Source: JBDHWG01 sp046328525
GTDB lineage: Bacteria; Chloroflexota; Anaerolineae; Epilineales; JAHCIE01
DNA length: 64,000 nt
NCBI GenBank assembly: GCA_046328525.1
Contig: JAXLWK010000003.1
Span: 124,001-188,000 of the forward strand
Direction: 5' to 3'
Part shown: piece by piece, positions 24,362 to 33,271 of the stretch
Numbering within the stretch: the stretch's first letter is position 1
How the letters are laid out: each line of letters opens with the position of its first letter
Notes under the pieces: generated by a model
Databases searched by the model: none
What the model saw: only the letters and a program-made list of their open reading frames with translations
What the model was told of the DNA's origin: nothing
Translations under genes and position numbers: made by a program

Positions 24362-25829
24362 GACTCAACATAAGGCGACGTGCACCTTAACAAGTGGACA
24401 AGAGAAGCCTTCAGAGTAGGATAAAGGTGTACCACCACCCACCCTACTCTGGAGGCCGACATGAAGTCTAGCACACCTGAGCCGACAAGGGAAGACGGGG
24501 CAGCGATCCCCACGCCGACTCTGACAGACGCCGAGTGGGAGCGTATCCGACAGCTTCTGTCGGTCGACCTGGAGGCGACGGCGCGGGCGACTGGTGCGCT
24601 GACCCGACGGCGGCAGGTACGCTGCGCCTCCGACCTGCTGCGGATCGTGCTGGCGTATGCCGTGTGTGACTTCTCGCTGCGCCTGCTGGGCGTCTGGTGC
24701 GTCCTGCGCGGGCTGGGCAACCTGAGCGATGTGGCGCTGCGCAAGCGTGTGCGCCAGTCCCGACGGTGGTTGGGCACGTTAGTCGTGGCAGTCCTGTGCC
24801 AGCGACGGCTGATGGTGCAGACCCTGCCGGCCGTCCGCCTGCGCTTGATCGATGCCACGAGCCTCAGTCGGCCAGGGAGCTCGGGCACCACCTGGCGGGT
24901 GCATCTGAGCCTGGATCTCGGTCGGCTGTGTCTCGACGCCATCGACGTCACGGACGCGCATGGCGCCGAAAGCCTGGTTCGCTTTTCCCCGGATCCGCAG
25001 GCCATCCAGATCGCCGATGGGGGCTATAGCTATCGGTTCAGCCTGGAGAGTGCCTTGAACGTGGCGGCGCCGTTGATCGTGCGCTGGCATGTCGGGCGCT
25101 GTCGGTTGGACGACGACCAGGGCGTCCGCCTAGATGTCCTGGCGTGGCTGCGGCGGAGTGAGACAACGGCGACCCACCGCGAGTGTGGGGTGAGGCTGAC
25201 CGACGCGCCCGATGTCATGCCGCTACGGCTGATTGTTGCGGCGGTACCGTCCGAGGCGGCCGAGCGAGCGCGCCGACGGGTGCGCAGCATCGCCAGTCGG
25301 AAGGGCTACACTCCCAGCCAGGATAGCTTGTATGCGGCGGGCTTTGTGATGCTGCTGACCAACTTGCCGCCTGCGGACTACAGCGCTCCGCTATGCCTGG
25401 CGCTATATCGGCTGCGCTGGCAAATCGAACTGGCGATCAAGCGTCTCAAGAGCGTGCTCGACTTGGATGAACTGCGAGCGCACGATGCAGAGATGGCCCA
25501 GAGCTATCTATTGGCTAAGCTGCTGGCCGCGCTGTGCTTGGAGGCGGTGACGGCAGGTGGCGCGACGCCCCTGGATGACTGGTTAGCCGATGCGCAGCGA
25601 CCTTTGAGCGCCTGGCGCTGGACAGTCCTGGCTTGGGATGCCTTGCGCAGTAGCGTGCGCGGTTCGCTCGCCCTTGCCGACGTGCTGGCGGCGTTACCCA
25701 AGCTGCGGCGCTTCCTATGCGACGCGCCACGTCGCCGTCGTCAGCACGCGGCGGCTGCCCGTGTGTGGTTAGCGTCTCTTGTCACTTGTTAACGTGCGAC
25801 ACCTACCACGCCTTAAGTTAGCGCTTATG
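24343..25829 (+). mobile_element. Complete IS4-family insertion sequence (1487 bp)
   Basis: A 1487-bp element bounded by perfect 19-bp terminal inverted repeats (24343-24361 and 25811-25829) and flanked by an 11-bp direct repeat GGCGTTCCGCC (24332-24342 and 25830-25840). The 10-12 bp duplication length fits the IS4/IS231 group. One intact transposase gene fills it. The joined target would read GGGGCGTTCCGCCCC, itself palindromic, in the gap between the EamA transporter and the cyclophilin genes. It interrupts no gene. Intact ends, target duplication and an open transposase indicate a recent insertion. Confidence 0.93.
24461..25792 (+). CDS. IS4-family transposase (DDE)
   Basis: A 443-aa DDE transposase with an RNase H-like fold that cuts and joins the element ends. 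The catalytic triad can be placed: Asp131 in RLIDATSL, Asp186 in IADGGYSY and Glu323 in the exact IS4 signature Y-(2)-R-(3)-E-(6)-K (Y316, R319, E323, K330). The long insertion between the second Asp and the Glu is typical of IS4. Its G+C and codon use look slightly less extreme than the host genes. It is full length and uninterrupted. Confidence 0.93.
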   Translation: MKSSTPEPTREDGAAIPTPTLTDAEWERIRQLLSVDLEATARATGALTRRRQVRCASDLLRIVLAYAVCDFSLRLLGVWCVLRGLGNLSDVALRKRVRQSRRWLGTLVVAVLCQRRLMVQTLPAVRLRLIDATSLSRPGSSGTTWRVHLSLDLGRLCLDAIDVTDAHGAESLVRFSPDPQAIQIADGGYSYRFSLESALNVAAPLIVRWHVGRCRLDDDQGVRLDVLAWLRRSETTATHRECGVRLTDAPDVMPLRLIVAAVPSEAAERARRRVRSIASRKGYTPSQDSLYAAGFVMLLTNLPPADYSAPLCLALYRLRWQIELAIKRLKSVLDLDELRAHDAEMAQSYLLAKLLAALCLEAVTAGGATPLDDWLADAQRPLSAWRWTVLAWDALRSSVRGSLALADVLAALPKLRRFLCDAPRRRRQHAAAARVWLASLVTC

Positions 25830-25840
25830 GGCGTTCCGCC
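25811..25840. repeat. Right terminal inverted repeat and target duplication of the IS4-family element
   Basis: CCTTAAGTTAGCGCTTATG (25811-25829) is the exact reverse complement of the left end. GGCGTTCCGCC (25830-25840) is the second copy of the target site. Confidence 0.9.
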
Positions 25841-25996
25841 CCCGCCCCCCAAAGAGGGCAGCCCCCTTCAGAGGGCTTTGTTCGTTTAGCCTGGCACTTG
25901 AGTGCCACGCGACAGCGGGGCGCTTGACGCGCCATTTTCATCCGTGAGGATGCGCCGTGGGCGGCAGGGAGACTGCTCGGAAAATTCACGCCCCGC

Positions 25997-26145
25997 TGTC
26001 ATGCTGAGTGAAACGAAGCATCCCCCGGCGCTCTGGGGGCCCTTCGCGCTGCTCAGGGCAAGCGCTGAGCAGCGCGAAGAGGCGACGCTGGCGTGTTGTC
26101 GTGTCGGCGCATGCCGCCCCAGGGCATTGGGGTCTCGCGATGACA
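25997..26145. repeat. Dispersed-repeat-like element with a perfect internal hairpin
   Basis: The stretch begins TGTCATGCTGAGTGAAACG and ends CGCGATGACA, so its ends form a short TGTCAT/ATGACA inverted repeat. The text is like the TGTCATGCTGAG...GAAGCATC repeat frequently met in environmental bacterial genomes. Inside, CTTCGCGCTGCTCAG (26042-26056) and CTGAGCAGCGCGAAG (26065-26079) are a perfect 15-bp inverted repeat with an 8-base loop. The whole gap 25841-26161 holds no credible gene. Confidence 0.65.
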
Positions 26146-26161
26146 CTGATGAGAGGCTCTG

Positions 26162-26647
26162 TCAGGCGGCTTCGGTGACGCGGACGCTCTTCATCTTGTC
26201 GCCCTTGCGAATCTTCTTGACCACGTCCATGCCCTCGATCACTTCGCCGAAGACGGTGTAGTTGCGGTCGAGGAACGGCGTCGGGGCGAGGGTGATGTAG
26301 AACTGGGAGCCGGCGCTGTTCGGGCTTTGCGCCCGCGCCATCGCCAGCGCGCCTTCCTTGTGCGGGCGCTCGTTGAACTCGGCGGGCAGGTTGTAGCCGG
26401 GGCCGCCGGTGCCGTTGCCGAGCGGGTCGCCGCCCTGGATGACAAAGCCCGGCTCGACGCGGTGGAACGTCAGGCCGTCGTAGAAGCCTTCGCCGGCGAG
26501 GAAGGCGAAGGCGTTGACGGTCTTGGGCGCGACATCGGGATAGAGCAGGCAGACGATCGTGCCCTTGTCGGTGTCAACCGTCGCGTGGTAGGTCTTGCTC
26601 GCGTCGAGATTCATGTTCTCGGGCTGCGCGTAACGCTTGGGGGGCAT
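26162..26647 (-). CDS. Cyclophilin-type peptidyl-prolyl cis-trans isomerase
   Basis: A 161-aa single-domain cyclophilin, expected in the cytoplasm as there is no signal or membrane segment. It speeds proline isomerisation during folding. Active-site motifs are LTFHRVEPGFVIQGGDP (catalytic Arg, about 59-75) and AGSQFYITLAPTPFLD (about 112-127). The AGAGGA site lies 5 bases before the ATG. It is the last gene of the operon and a paralogue of the membrane-anchored cyclophilin just upstream. Confidence 0.93.
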   Translation of the reverse strand: MPPKRYAQPENMNLDASKTYHATVDTDKGTIVCLLYPDVAPKTVNAFAFLAGEGFYDGLTFHRVEPGFVIQGGDPLGNGTGGPGYNLPAEFNERPHKEGALAMARAQSPNSAGSQFYITLAPTPFLDRNYTVFGEVIEGMDVVKKIRKGDKMKSVRVTEAA

Positions 26648-26659
26648 GGCTATCCTCTC

Positions 26660-27538
26660 TTACTTGGTCGTGATGGTCACGGACTTGATCTTGTCACCCT
26701 TCGCCACCTGCTTGACCACATCCATGCCCTGCGTCACCTGGCCGAACACTGTGTAGCCGCCCTGGTCAAGGGAGGGCTGCGGGGCCATCGTGACGTAGAA
26801 CTGGCTGCCGCTGGAGTCCTTCTTCGGGTTGACCTGATCGCTGAGGCGGGCCATTGCCAGGGCGCCCTCGGTGTGGGGGCGCTTGATCTCGGCGGGGATG
26901 GTGTAGCCGGGGCCGCCGGTGCCGTTGCCGGCCGGGTCACCGCCCTGGATGACGAAGCCCGGCTCGACGCGGTGGAACGTCAGGCCGTCGTAGAAGCCGT
27001 CTTTCGCCAGGAAGACGAAGTTATTGACCGTCTGGGGCGCGTCCTGCGGATAAAGCTCGGTGACGATCTTGCCCTTGTCGGTCTCAATGGTGGCGATGTA
27101 GGTCTTGGTCGGATCAATCGTCATCGGCGGCGGCCCGCTGTACTTCTTGCCGGCGGCGGATGCTGCGGCGGCTGCGGCCGCGCCGGCAGCCGGTGTGCCA
27201 CTCGCTGCGGCGGGCGTCGCTGCGGCGGAATTCGCCGGGGCGGCCGTCACCACTGACACGGGGATCGTCGGCTGGAGGGCGGCGGCCGGCGTCGCCTGGC
27301 GGCTGGCGTTCTGGCCGAGGGCGAAGGCCAGCAGGCCCAGCCCCACGACAATGACGATGCCGATGGGCACCAGGATGCGCCAGTTGCTGTACCACGGTGT
27401 CGCCTGGACAGTCGGGTCACGCCGAACGCGGTGCGACTCGAACTGTGGGTGTTGGCGCGGCTTGTTGGTGCTGCTCGCGCCTGTCTTCTTTGAGGATGAA
27501 GGGGGCTTGGATTGCTTGGGGTCCGAAGGGCTGCTCAC
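26660..27538 (-). CDS. Membrane-anchored cyclophilin-type peptidyl-prolyl isomerase
   Basis: A 292-aa protein: a polar Ser/Lys/Pro-rich cytoplasmic tail (1-50), one transmembrane helix (WRILVPIGIVIVVGLGLLAF, about 53-72), an Ala/Pro-rich linker (about 75-130) and a cyclophilin domain (about 135-292) with FHRVEPGFVIQGGDP and SSGSQFYVTMAPQPSLD. The domain should face outside the membrane and fold secreted proteins. The start is GTG with AAGG 6 bases upstream, 3 bases past the preceding stop. The two tandem cyclophilins share a long nearly identical core, indicating duplication. Confidence 0.9.
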   Translation of the reverse strand: MSSPSDPKQSKPPSSSKKTGASSTNKPRQHPQFESHRVRRDPTVQATPWYSNWRILVPIGIVIVVGLGLLAFALGQNASRQATPAAALQPTIPVSVVTAAPANSAAATPAAASGTPAAGAAAAAAASAAGKKYSGPPPMTIDPTKTYIATIETDKGKIVTELYPQDAPQTVNNFVFLAKDGFYDGLTFHRVEPGFVIQGGDPAGNGTGGPGYTIPAEIKRPHTEGALAMARLSDQVNPKKDSSGSQFYVTMAPQPSLDQGGYTVFGQVTQGMDVVKQVAKGDKIKSVTITTK

Positions 27539-27541
27539 GGT

Positions 27542-28981
27542 TTACCTTGCCTCAGATGGTGATGGGGGGATGGTCGGGTGGGTGACATAACCGTCGCTGT
27601 CCCAGCGCGGCGCGGCGGTGAGGAGCGCGGCTTGCGACTGGGGAGCGCCGAGACGCACGACTTTGGCGGCCGGCTGACCGCCTGTGACATTGACCGTATC
27701 CACGACGAGACGCGCGTGATCGGTGACCCAGCGCCAATCGTAGGCGCTGTGCCCCACGACGATGACGACCACGTCCGCCGCAGCCAGGGCGGCTTCGGTG
27801 AGGTCAACGCGCGTGAGCGTGTGCGGCTGCCGCAGGAAGGCGCTGCCGCCGACCTGGAACGACGGCACATGGGGATCGTGGTACATGACCTGCGCGTCGC
27901 GGGCGATGAGAAGCTCGATGAGCCGCTCGGCCGGCGAGTTGCGCGCATCGTCCACGTCTTTCTTGAACGCGACGCCGAGAACGAGGACACGCGCGCCGCT
28001 GACAGGCTTGCCGTGGCGCGCGAGGGCATCGGCGACCTGCTGGGCGACGTGGTGCGGCATGTCCTCGTTGGTCTCCGCCGCCAGCTCGATGAACTTGGTG
28101 AAGAAGTCGTACTCGCGCGCCTTCCACGCCAGGTAGTACGGGTCCACGGGGATGCAGTGGCCGCCGACGCCCGGTCCCGGATAGAAGGGCATGAAGCCGA
28201 AGGGTTTTGTGCGGGCGGCGGCGATGACCTCCCAGATGTCAATCCCCATGCGCTCACACAGCAGCGCCAGCTCATTGACCAGGGCGATGTTGACACTGCG
28301 GAAGATGTTCTCCAGCAGCTTGGTCATCTCGGCGGCGCGCGGCGTCGAGACGACGAACACCTCCGGCGTGATCGGGCGCAGAACGTCCGCAGCCAGCTCG
28401 GCGCAGCGCGGCGTTAGCCCGCCGATAACCTTGGGCGTGTTGGCGACGGTGAAGTGGGGGTTGCCCGGATCAATGCGCTCCGGCGAGAACGCCAGGTGGA
28501 AGTCGCAGCCGGCGCGGAGGCCGCCGCGCTCCAGGATGGGCATGACGAACTCCTCGGTCGTGCCCGGATAGGTGGTGCTCTGGAGAATGACGAGCTGGCC
28601 CGGGCGCAGGTACGGGGCCAGCCCCTCGGCTGCGCTCTGAACCGGACCGAGGTCGGGCGTCCGCATGCGGTCGAACGGCGTCGGCACGCACACGAAGATG
28701 ATGTCGGTATCGGCGAGGACGCCGTAGTCCGACGTGGCAGTCAGGCGGCTTCCGACAACGAGCCTATGCACCTTCTCGGAGGGAACGTCCTGGATGTAGC
28801 TCTCGCCGCGCTGGAGACCGGCGATCTTCCTCGCGTCTACGTCCAATGCCGTCACGCGGAAGCCGGACTCGGCCAGGGCGACGGCGAGGGGCAGGCCGAC
28901 GTAGCCGGCGCCAATCACGGCGACGTGGGCGGAGTGGTCGGCGATGGCGGCGGCGAGACGGGCTGTGGCGGGCGTATCCAT
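27542..28981 (-). CDS. UDP-N-acetyl-D-mannosamine/glucosamine 6-dehydrogenase (UDP-sugar dehydrogenase)
   Basis: A 479-aa NAD-dependent enzyme that oxidises C6 of a UDP-sugar in two steps to a UDP-uronic acid. The ATG at 28981 (MDTPATARLAAAIADHSA) is chosen because it precedes the Rossmann motif VAVIGAGYVGLPLAVALAES (about 20-39). The catalytic cysteine motif is GPGVGGHCIPVDPYYLAW (about 264-281). Length and the C-terminal UDP-binding domain (LGVAFKKDVDDARNSPA) match WecC/WbpA rather than the shorter Ugd type. It would supply an acidic sugar for the surface polysaccharide started by the adjacent WecA-like enzyme. Confidence 0.9.
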   Translation of the reverse strand: MDTPATARLAAAIADHSAHVAVIGAGYVGLPLAVALAESGFRVTALDVDARKIAGLQRGESYIQDVPSEKVHRLVVGSRLTATSDYGVLADTDIIFVCVPTPFDRMRTPDLGPVQSAAEGLAPYLRPGQLVILQSTTYPGTTEEFVMPILERGGLRAGCDFHLAFSPERIDPGNPHFTVANTPKVIGGLTPRCAELAADVLRPITPEVFVVSTPRAAEMTKLLENIFRSVNIALVNELALLCERMGIDIWEVIAAARTKPFGFMPFYPGPGVGGHCIPVDPYYLAWKAREYDFFTKFIELAAETNEDMPHHVAQQVADALARHGKPVSGARVLVLGVAFKKDVDDARNSPAERLIELLIARDAQVMYHDPHVPSFQVGGSAFLRQPHTLTRVDLTEAALAAADVVVIVVGHSAYDWRWVTDHARLVVDTVNVTGGQPAAKVVRLGAPQSQAALLTAAPRWDSDGYVTHPTIPPSPSEAR

Positions 28982-28998
28982 GCAGTGTCCTTGTCTTG

Positions 28999-30054
28999 TC
29001 ACGCCCCCTGGTCGGGCTGAGCCAGGGGCGCAGGCGCGTCGGGCGTGTCGCGCGAAACCTGGGCGAACCAGGCGCGCTCCAGGCGCAGCAAGGCGTAGAC
29101 GGCGAGCACCACGCTGACGATGGCGACGGTGTAAGCCTCGGCAACATCGGCGTGGGTCACGAATAGGGCAATGCTGCCCAGGGCGCACGCGACGACCCAC
29201 AGCGCCAGCACGGCCTCGCGGTGCGTCCAGCCGAGGCGCACGGCGCGGTGGGAGATGTGGTCCTTGCCGGGCGTGAGGGGCGACAGGCCGCGGCGGATGC
29301 GGCTCAGGCTGACCAGGGTGGTATCCATGATGGGCACGCCGAGGACGAGGAGGGGAATCATCCACGTGACCAGCGTGACATTCGAGGGGAAGCGCAGCTT
29401 GATGCCGACGACGGCGAGGAGGAAGCCCAGGAACAGAGACCCCCCGTCGCCCATGAAGATGCTGGCCGGGTTGAAGTTGTACACCAGGAAGCCGATGCAC
29501 GCGCCCAAGACCGCCGCGGCGAGCGCGCCGACGAGATACTGGCCGCTCTGGATCGCCAGGAGCAGGAAGAAGGCGGCGGCGATGGCGCTGATGCCGCCGC
29601 ACAGGCCGTCCATGTTGTCCAGGTAGTTGATGGCGTTGGTGATGAACAGCAGCCACCCCAGGGTGACGGCTCCGTCGAGGATCGGGTTGGCGAAGAGTTG
29701 CACCCGCACCCCCGCCACGATCACCAGGCTGGCCGCCACCGCCTGCGCGCCGAGTTTGGGCAGCGGCCGCAGGGCGAAGCGGTCGTCCCACACGCCCAGA
29801 AATGAGATGAGCGTGGCCGAGATGAGGATTGCCAGGACCTGCGAGATATAGAAGCGGTCGCCGAAGAGAGCCACCGCCAGGATGACCGCCGCGTAGATGG
29901 CGACGCCGCCCATCAGGGGAATCGGTCTGGCGTGAATCTTGCGCGCGTTCGGCTTGTCCACCATGCCGAGACGCGCCGCCACGCTGCGCGCGACGGGGGT
30001 TCCGCCGAGGGCGAAGGCGAGGGACGCGGCGAAGATGATCATCAGGCTGAGCAT
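28999..30054 (-). CDS. WecA/TagO-like undecaprenyl-phosphate sugar-1-phosphate transferase
   Basis: A 351-aa polytopic membrane enzyme of the MraY/WecA/TagO family, which starts lipid-linked glycan synthesis by moving a HexNAc-1-phosphate onto undecaprenyl phosphate. Motifs in order: PNARKIHARPIPLMGG (about 35-50), NYLDNMDGLCGG (about 142-153, metal-binding Asp), FMGDGGSLFLGF (about 197-208) and TPGKDHISHRAVRLGW (about 256-271, the His-containing WecA loop). About 11 membrane helices are visible. It begins 3 bases after the ligase/TPR stop, so initiation, sugar oxidation and ligation genes are coupled. Confidence 0.9.
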   Translation of the reverse strand: MLSLMIIFAASLAFALGGTPVARSVAARLGMVDKPNARKIHARPIPLMGGVAIYAAVILAVALFGDRFYISQVLAILISATLISFLGVWDDRFALRPLPKLGAQAVAASLVIVAGVRVQLFANPILDGAVTLGWLLFITNAINYLDNMDGLCGGISAIAAAFFLLLAIQSGQYLVGALAAAVLGACIGFLVYNFNPASIFMGDGGSLFLGFLLAVVGIKLRFPSNVTLVTWMIPLLVLGVPIMDTTLVSLSRIRRGLSPLTPGKDHISHRAVRLGWTHREAVLALWVVACALGSIALFVTHADVAEAYTVAIVSVVLAVYALLRLERAWFAQVSRDTPDAPAPLAQPDQGA

Positions 30055-30057
30055 GGC

Positions 30058-33000
30058 TTACTTAGCGCCCTGGTCCTGGAGCTGGCGGATGAGGTCCTGC
30101 AAGGCGGCGTCCCCCGGCGCGCTCTCCAGCGCCGCCCGCGCCGCGGCCAGCGCCTCGTTGAGGCGGCCGGCCTGGCGGTAGAGCAGGACCAGGTTCTTGA
30201 GGGCGCGGCTGTCTTTCGGCGCGAGCTTGAGTACCTCGAGGTTCTCGCGGATTGCGCCCTCGACGTCGCCGAGCTGGGCGAGGGCGAGGGCCGCACCGCT
30301 GTGGCCCACGATGGACCGGGGGTCCGCCGTGATAGCGCGCTGATACGCATCCAGCGCCTTGTCCCACTCCTTCTGCTGCCGATACTGGTCCGCCATCGCC
30401 AGGTGGGGGTCGGCCGACTTGGGCGCGGCCTGGACGGCCTTCTGATAGGCGTTCAACAGATTCGGCGTGTCGTTCTTGATTGCGTAGAGTGCCATGAGCT
30501 GTAGATACGTTTCGGCGTAGGTCGGGTCAATGGCGAGGGACTTCTGCAAAATCTCCATCGCCTTGTCGGTCTGTCCCATGTCCAGGTAGGCGCTGGCCGT
30601 CTGATCCATGATGACGACGCTGTTGGGGCTGAGGCTCTGCGCCTCTGCGTAATACTTTAACGCAGTTTGGAGCTTTTGGTCACGGTCTGCGGGGCTGGCT
30701 GCAAAACTTGCCCACGTCTGGTACATGCGCGCGAGGTTCGCGGCGTGGTCGGGGTTGCGTGGGTTCAGGCCCTCGGCCTGCAAGAGGACGCTCTCGGCGG
30801 CCTGGAACGCCGCCTGGCGCTGGCCGGAGTCGCTCGTGCTCTGCGCCTTCTCCAGCAGCGCCTTGCCCTTGAACAGGAGGTAGAAGTCCTGGTCGGGCTG
30901 GTCGTCCAGCGCCTCGTTGTACAGCCGGACGGCCGGATCGTACAGCCCGCGCTGGTGGTAGTTCTGCCAGCCCTGCTTGTAGAGGATGTCGGCGGACACC
31001 ACGCGCACGTTGGTGAACCAGATGAGCGCGATGATGAAGAGGGCGAGGGCGGGGTAGATGATTGCGCGGATATCCGAGACCCAGGCTTTGGGCTGCGGCT
31101 CGCCGATGAGCAGCACGGCGGCGACGACAAGCCCGGTCAGGCCGAGGTAGAAGTACAGCGGGATGGGCGCGGCCGCCGTTGTGTCCGCCGTCGCGCCGAT
31201 CCACATCGCGTTGTGGACGACGATGTAGGGCAGGCTCCAGACGATGGTGATCGCCGCGTAGATGCCCAGGCTCTTCAGCCAGTCGGCCGCCGACTGCGGC
31301 GGGTTGGCGCGCTCGGCAAGGACGATAGGCGTGGCGAACACCCAGGTGAACGTGAGCAGCCAGGCGGTGTGCCAGTTCAGGAAGATGCCGGCGGCGGGCG
31401 CGTAGAAGTCGAAGATGAGGATGATGAGCATGACGCTCACCAGCAGGCTCATGGCGATCAGGTCCCGCTGCCGCGCCCACACGGACATAGCGCGGGCCGG
31501 TTGCGCCCCGCGCCGCGCCGGACCGGCCGGCCCGCGCCCCGGCTTGCTGCCGCGTCGTGGCGGCTCGGCTGCCCGCGCCGTCTCGCTGCGGCTTGTCTCG
31601 GTGGCGGGCGCTTCGGCCAGGGCCGGGCGCTTGGCCCAGAGATAGCCTGTGACGACGAGGAGCGCGCAGAAGGACCAGAAGAGCGTACGCGTGGCGGCGA
31701 TGGCGATGCCGAAGTTTATCTCGATGAAGTGGGCGATCATGGCCGTATAGAGGGCCATGATGAGGAGGCGATACGGGTTGGCGAGGCTCTCGGCGGCGAT
31801 GGCCTGGCGGGTCACGGCGAACCATACCAGGTAGGCGAACAGACCGAGCATCATGCCGGCCGGTAGAGCGACGCCCAGGAAGGCGGGCTGTATCAGCACG
31901 GTGAAGCCGAGGGCGACGGCCGCGCCGAGGCCAAACCACAGCGTGAAGAACAGCGTCCGCTGGCGCGGCGTGTTGATCATGCCGAGCCAGCGCAGGCCGA
32001 GGTAGAATACGGACGTGAACAGCGCCAGGTAGGCGAGGAAACCGAGTAGCCCCGTCGTCACCAGGGCGTCCCACGTCTCGTTGTGCGAGCGGTCCGGCGA
32101 GGCGTTGCGGCTCTCGATCTGCGCCAGCTCCGGCGGATAGAACGGGTTGTAGACGATGTGCATCGTCTCCGGCCCGTAGCCGATGACGAATCGCGCCGGG
32201 TTGCTGGTGACGAGGTTGGTCGCGCCTTCCCAGATGAGCACGCGCACCTGGCCCGTCGGGTCCTGGGAGAAGACGCGGCCCAGGCGGCCGATATAGGGTG
32301 CGTCGCGTAGGCCGGCCAGGGGGGTGTTGGGAAGGTTGAACACGACGAGCAGGGCCAGCACCGCCAGCGCCGTCCCCACCCAGGCCAGGGCGAAGACGCG
32401 GCGGCGGAGCGTCAGGGTGTACAGCAGGACGAGGAAGAACAGCCCGCCCAGCAGACCGAGCCACGGGCCGCGACTCTGGGTGAAGATGATGGCGACGATC
32501 TGGCTGAACAGGATGAGGACGTAGAACGGGATGAGGACGAACCTGGCGGTCGGGGGGTTCTCTTCGCGCATTGTCGCCGACACTGCCGAGACGATACGGG
32601 CGATGGTCAGCGGGACGACCATGATGAGGTAGGCGGCGACAAAGATGGAGTTGCCCATCGTCGAGGCGATGCGCAGCTGGACGTTGCCGAGCCAGGGCAG
32701 CGGGTCATAGCCCAGGTTCTGGAGCACGCCATACAGCGTGACGGGGATGCTCGTCAGGATGGCGACGGTGATGAAGCGCTCGATTTGCTCGCGCTGCCGC
32801 AGGCCCTCGATCATCAGGAAGAAGATAACGATATAGCTGAACGTCGAGTACGTGCCTTGTAGCCGCTGGTAGGAGCCGAAGATCGAGACCCGCGGCATGA
32901 CGGAGAACGCGGTGGAGATGATGTAGGTCAGGATGAGGAGCAGCGTCGGCAGGACAAGCGGGGTCTGCACCACCAGGCGGCGCAGCCAGCCGGGCCAGCT

Positions 33001-33210
33001 CTCGCCGGCCGGCCGCTGGAAGCCGCTGTCCAGGACTTTGACGAGCCACGTGCTCGCCATGACCAGGGCGATGGAGCGGAGGAGGGTTAGTTTGTCAGGC
33101 TCAAACGTGCGGCTGGAGTAGACGTTGAAGAATAGTGGGACGGTGATGACGGCAAGAAGCCAGCCAGCCTCGATAATCCGGCTCGCGTAGAGACTAATGC
33201 GCGTGTTCAT
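30058..33210 (-). CDS. O-antigen ligase-like membrane protein with C-terminal TPR repeats
   Basis: A 1050-aa paralogue of the protein at 7713-10511. The N-termini align closely: FFNVYSSRTFEPDKLTLLRS here against FFNLLSARTFEPDKAALVRA there. Residues 1 to about 770 are membrane helices with the ligase loop SPDRSHNETWDALVTTGLLG near 365. The last 280 residues are TPR units (NYHQRGLYDPAVRLYNEAL, YLDMGQTDKAMEILQKSLAI, YRQQKEWDKALDAYQRAI). A basic linker follows residue 555. Its ATG lies only 8 bases after a perfect TATAAT and has no ribosome binding site, so the mRNA is probably leaderless. It heads the second envelope operon. Confidence 0.87.
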   Translation of the reverse strand: MNTRISLYASRIIEAGWLLAVITVPLFFNVYSSRTFEPDKLTLLRSIALVMASTWLVKVLDSGFQRPAGESWPGWLRRLVVQTPLVLPTLLLILTYIISTAFSVMPRVSIFGSYQRLQGTYSTFSYIVIFFLMIEGLRQREQIERFITVAILTSIPVTLYGVLQNLGYDPLPWLGNVQLRIASTMGNSIFVAAYLIMVVPLTIARIVSAVSATMREENPPTARFVLIPFYVLILFSQIVAIIFTQSRGPWLGLLGGLFFLVLLYTLTLRRRVFALAWVGTALAVLALLVVFNLPNTPLAGLRDAPYIGRLGRVFSQDPTGQVRVLIWEGATNLVTSNPARFVIGYGPETMHIVYNPFYPPELAQIESRNASPDRSHNETWDALVTTGLLGFLAYLALFTSVFYLGLRWLGMINTPRQRTLFFTLWFGLGAAVALGFTVLIQPAFLGVALPAGMMLGLFAYLVWFAVTRQAIAAESLANPYRLLIMALYTAMIAHFIEINFGIAIAATRTLFWSFCALLVVTGYLWAKRPALAEAPATETSRSETARAAEPPRRGSKPGRGPAGPARRGAQPARAMSVWARQRDLIAMSLLVSVMLIILIFDFYAPAAGIFLNWHTAWLLTFTWVFATPIVLAERANPPQSAADWLKSLGIYAAITIVWSLPYIVVHNAMWIGATADTTAAAPIPLYFYLGLTGLVVAAVLLIGEPQPKAWVSDIRAIIYPALALFIIALIWFTNVRVVSADILYKQGWQNYHQRGLYDPAVRLYNEALDDQPDQDFYLLFKGKALLEKAQSTSDSGQRQAAFQAAESVLLQAEGLNPRNPDHAANLARMYQTWASFAASPADRDQKLQTALKYYAEAQSLSPNSVVIMDQTASAYLDMGQTDKAMEILQKSLAIDPTYAETYLQLMALYAIKNDTPNLLNAYQKAVQAAPKSADPHLAMADQYRQQKEWDKALDAYQRAITADPRSIVGHSGAALALAQLGDVEGAIRENLEVLKLAPKDSRALKNLVLLYRQAGRLNEALAAARAALESAPGDAALQDLIRQLQDQGAK

Positions 33211-33218
33211 AGGCGAAA

Positions 33219-33248
33219 ATTATACTCGCGTGGCAAGATTAGGCACAA
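33219..33248 (-). promoter_or_regulatory. Promoter for the second ligase/TPR operon, probably leaderless
   Basis: TTGTGC-18-TATAAT on the minus strand, with the -10 box perfect and only 8 bases before the ATG at 33210. Transcription would start at or next to the start codon. Confidence 0.6.
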
Positions 33249-33271
33249 TCTTTTGCGGCAGGCCGTCCCTT

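Noticed and set aside
25841..26161. Small gene or RNA gene between the IS and the cyclophilin
   Set aside because: Open frames here are made of repeat sequence, and no tRNA-like cloverleaf or ribosome binding site was found.
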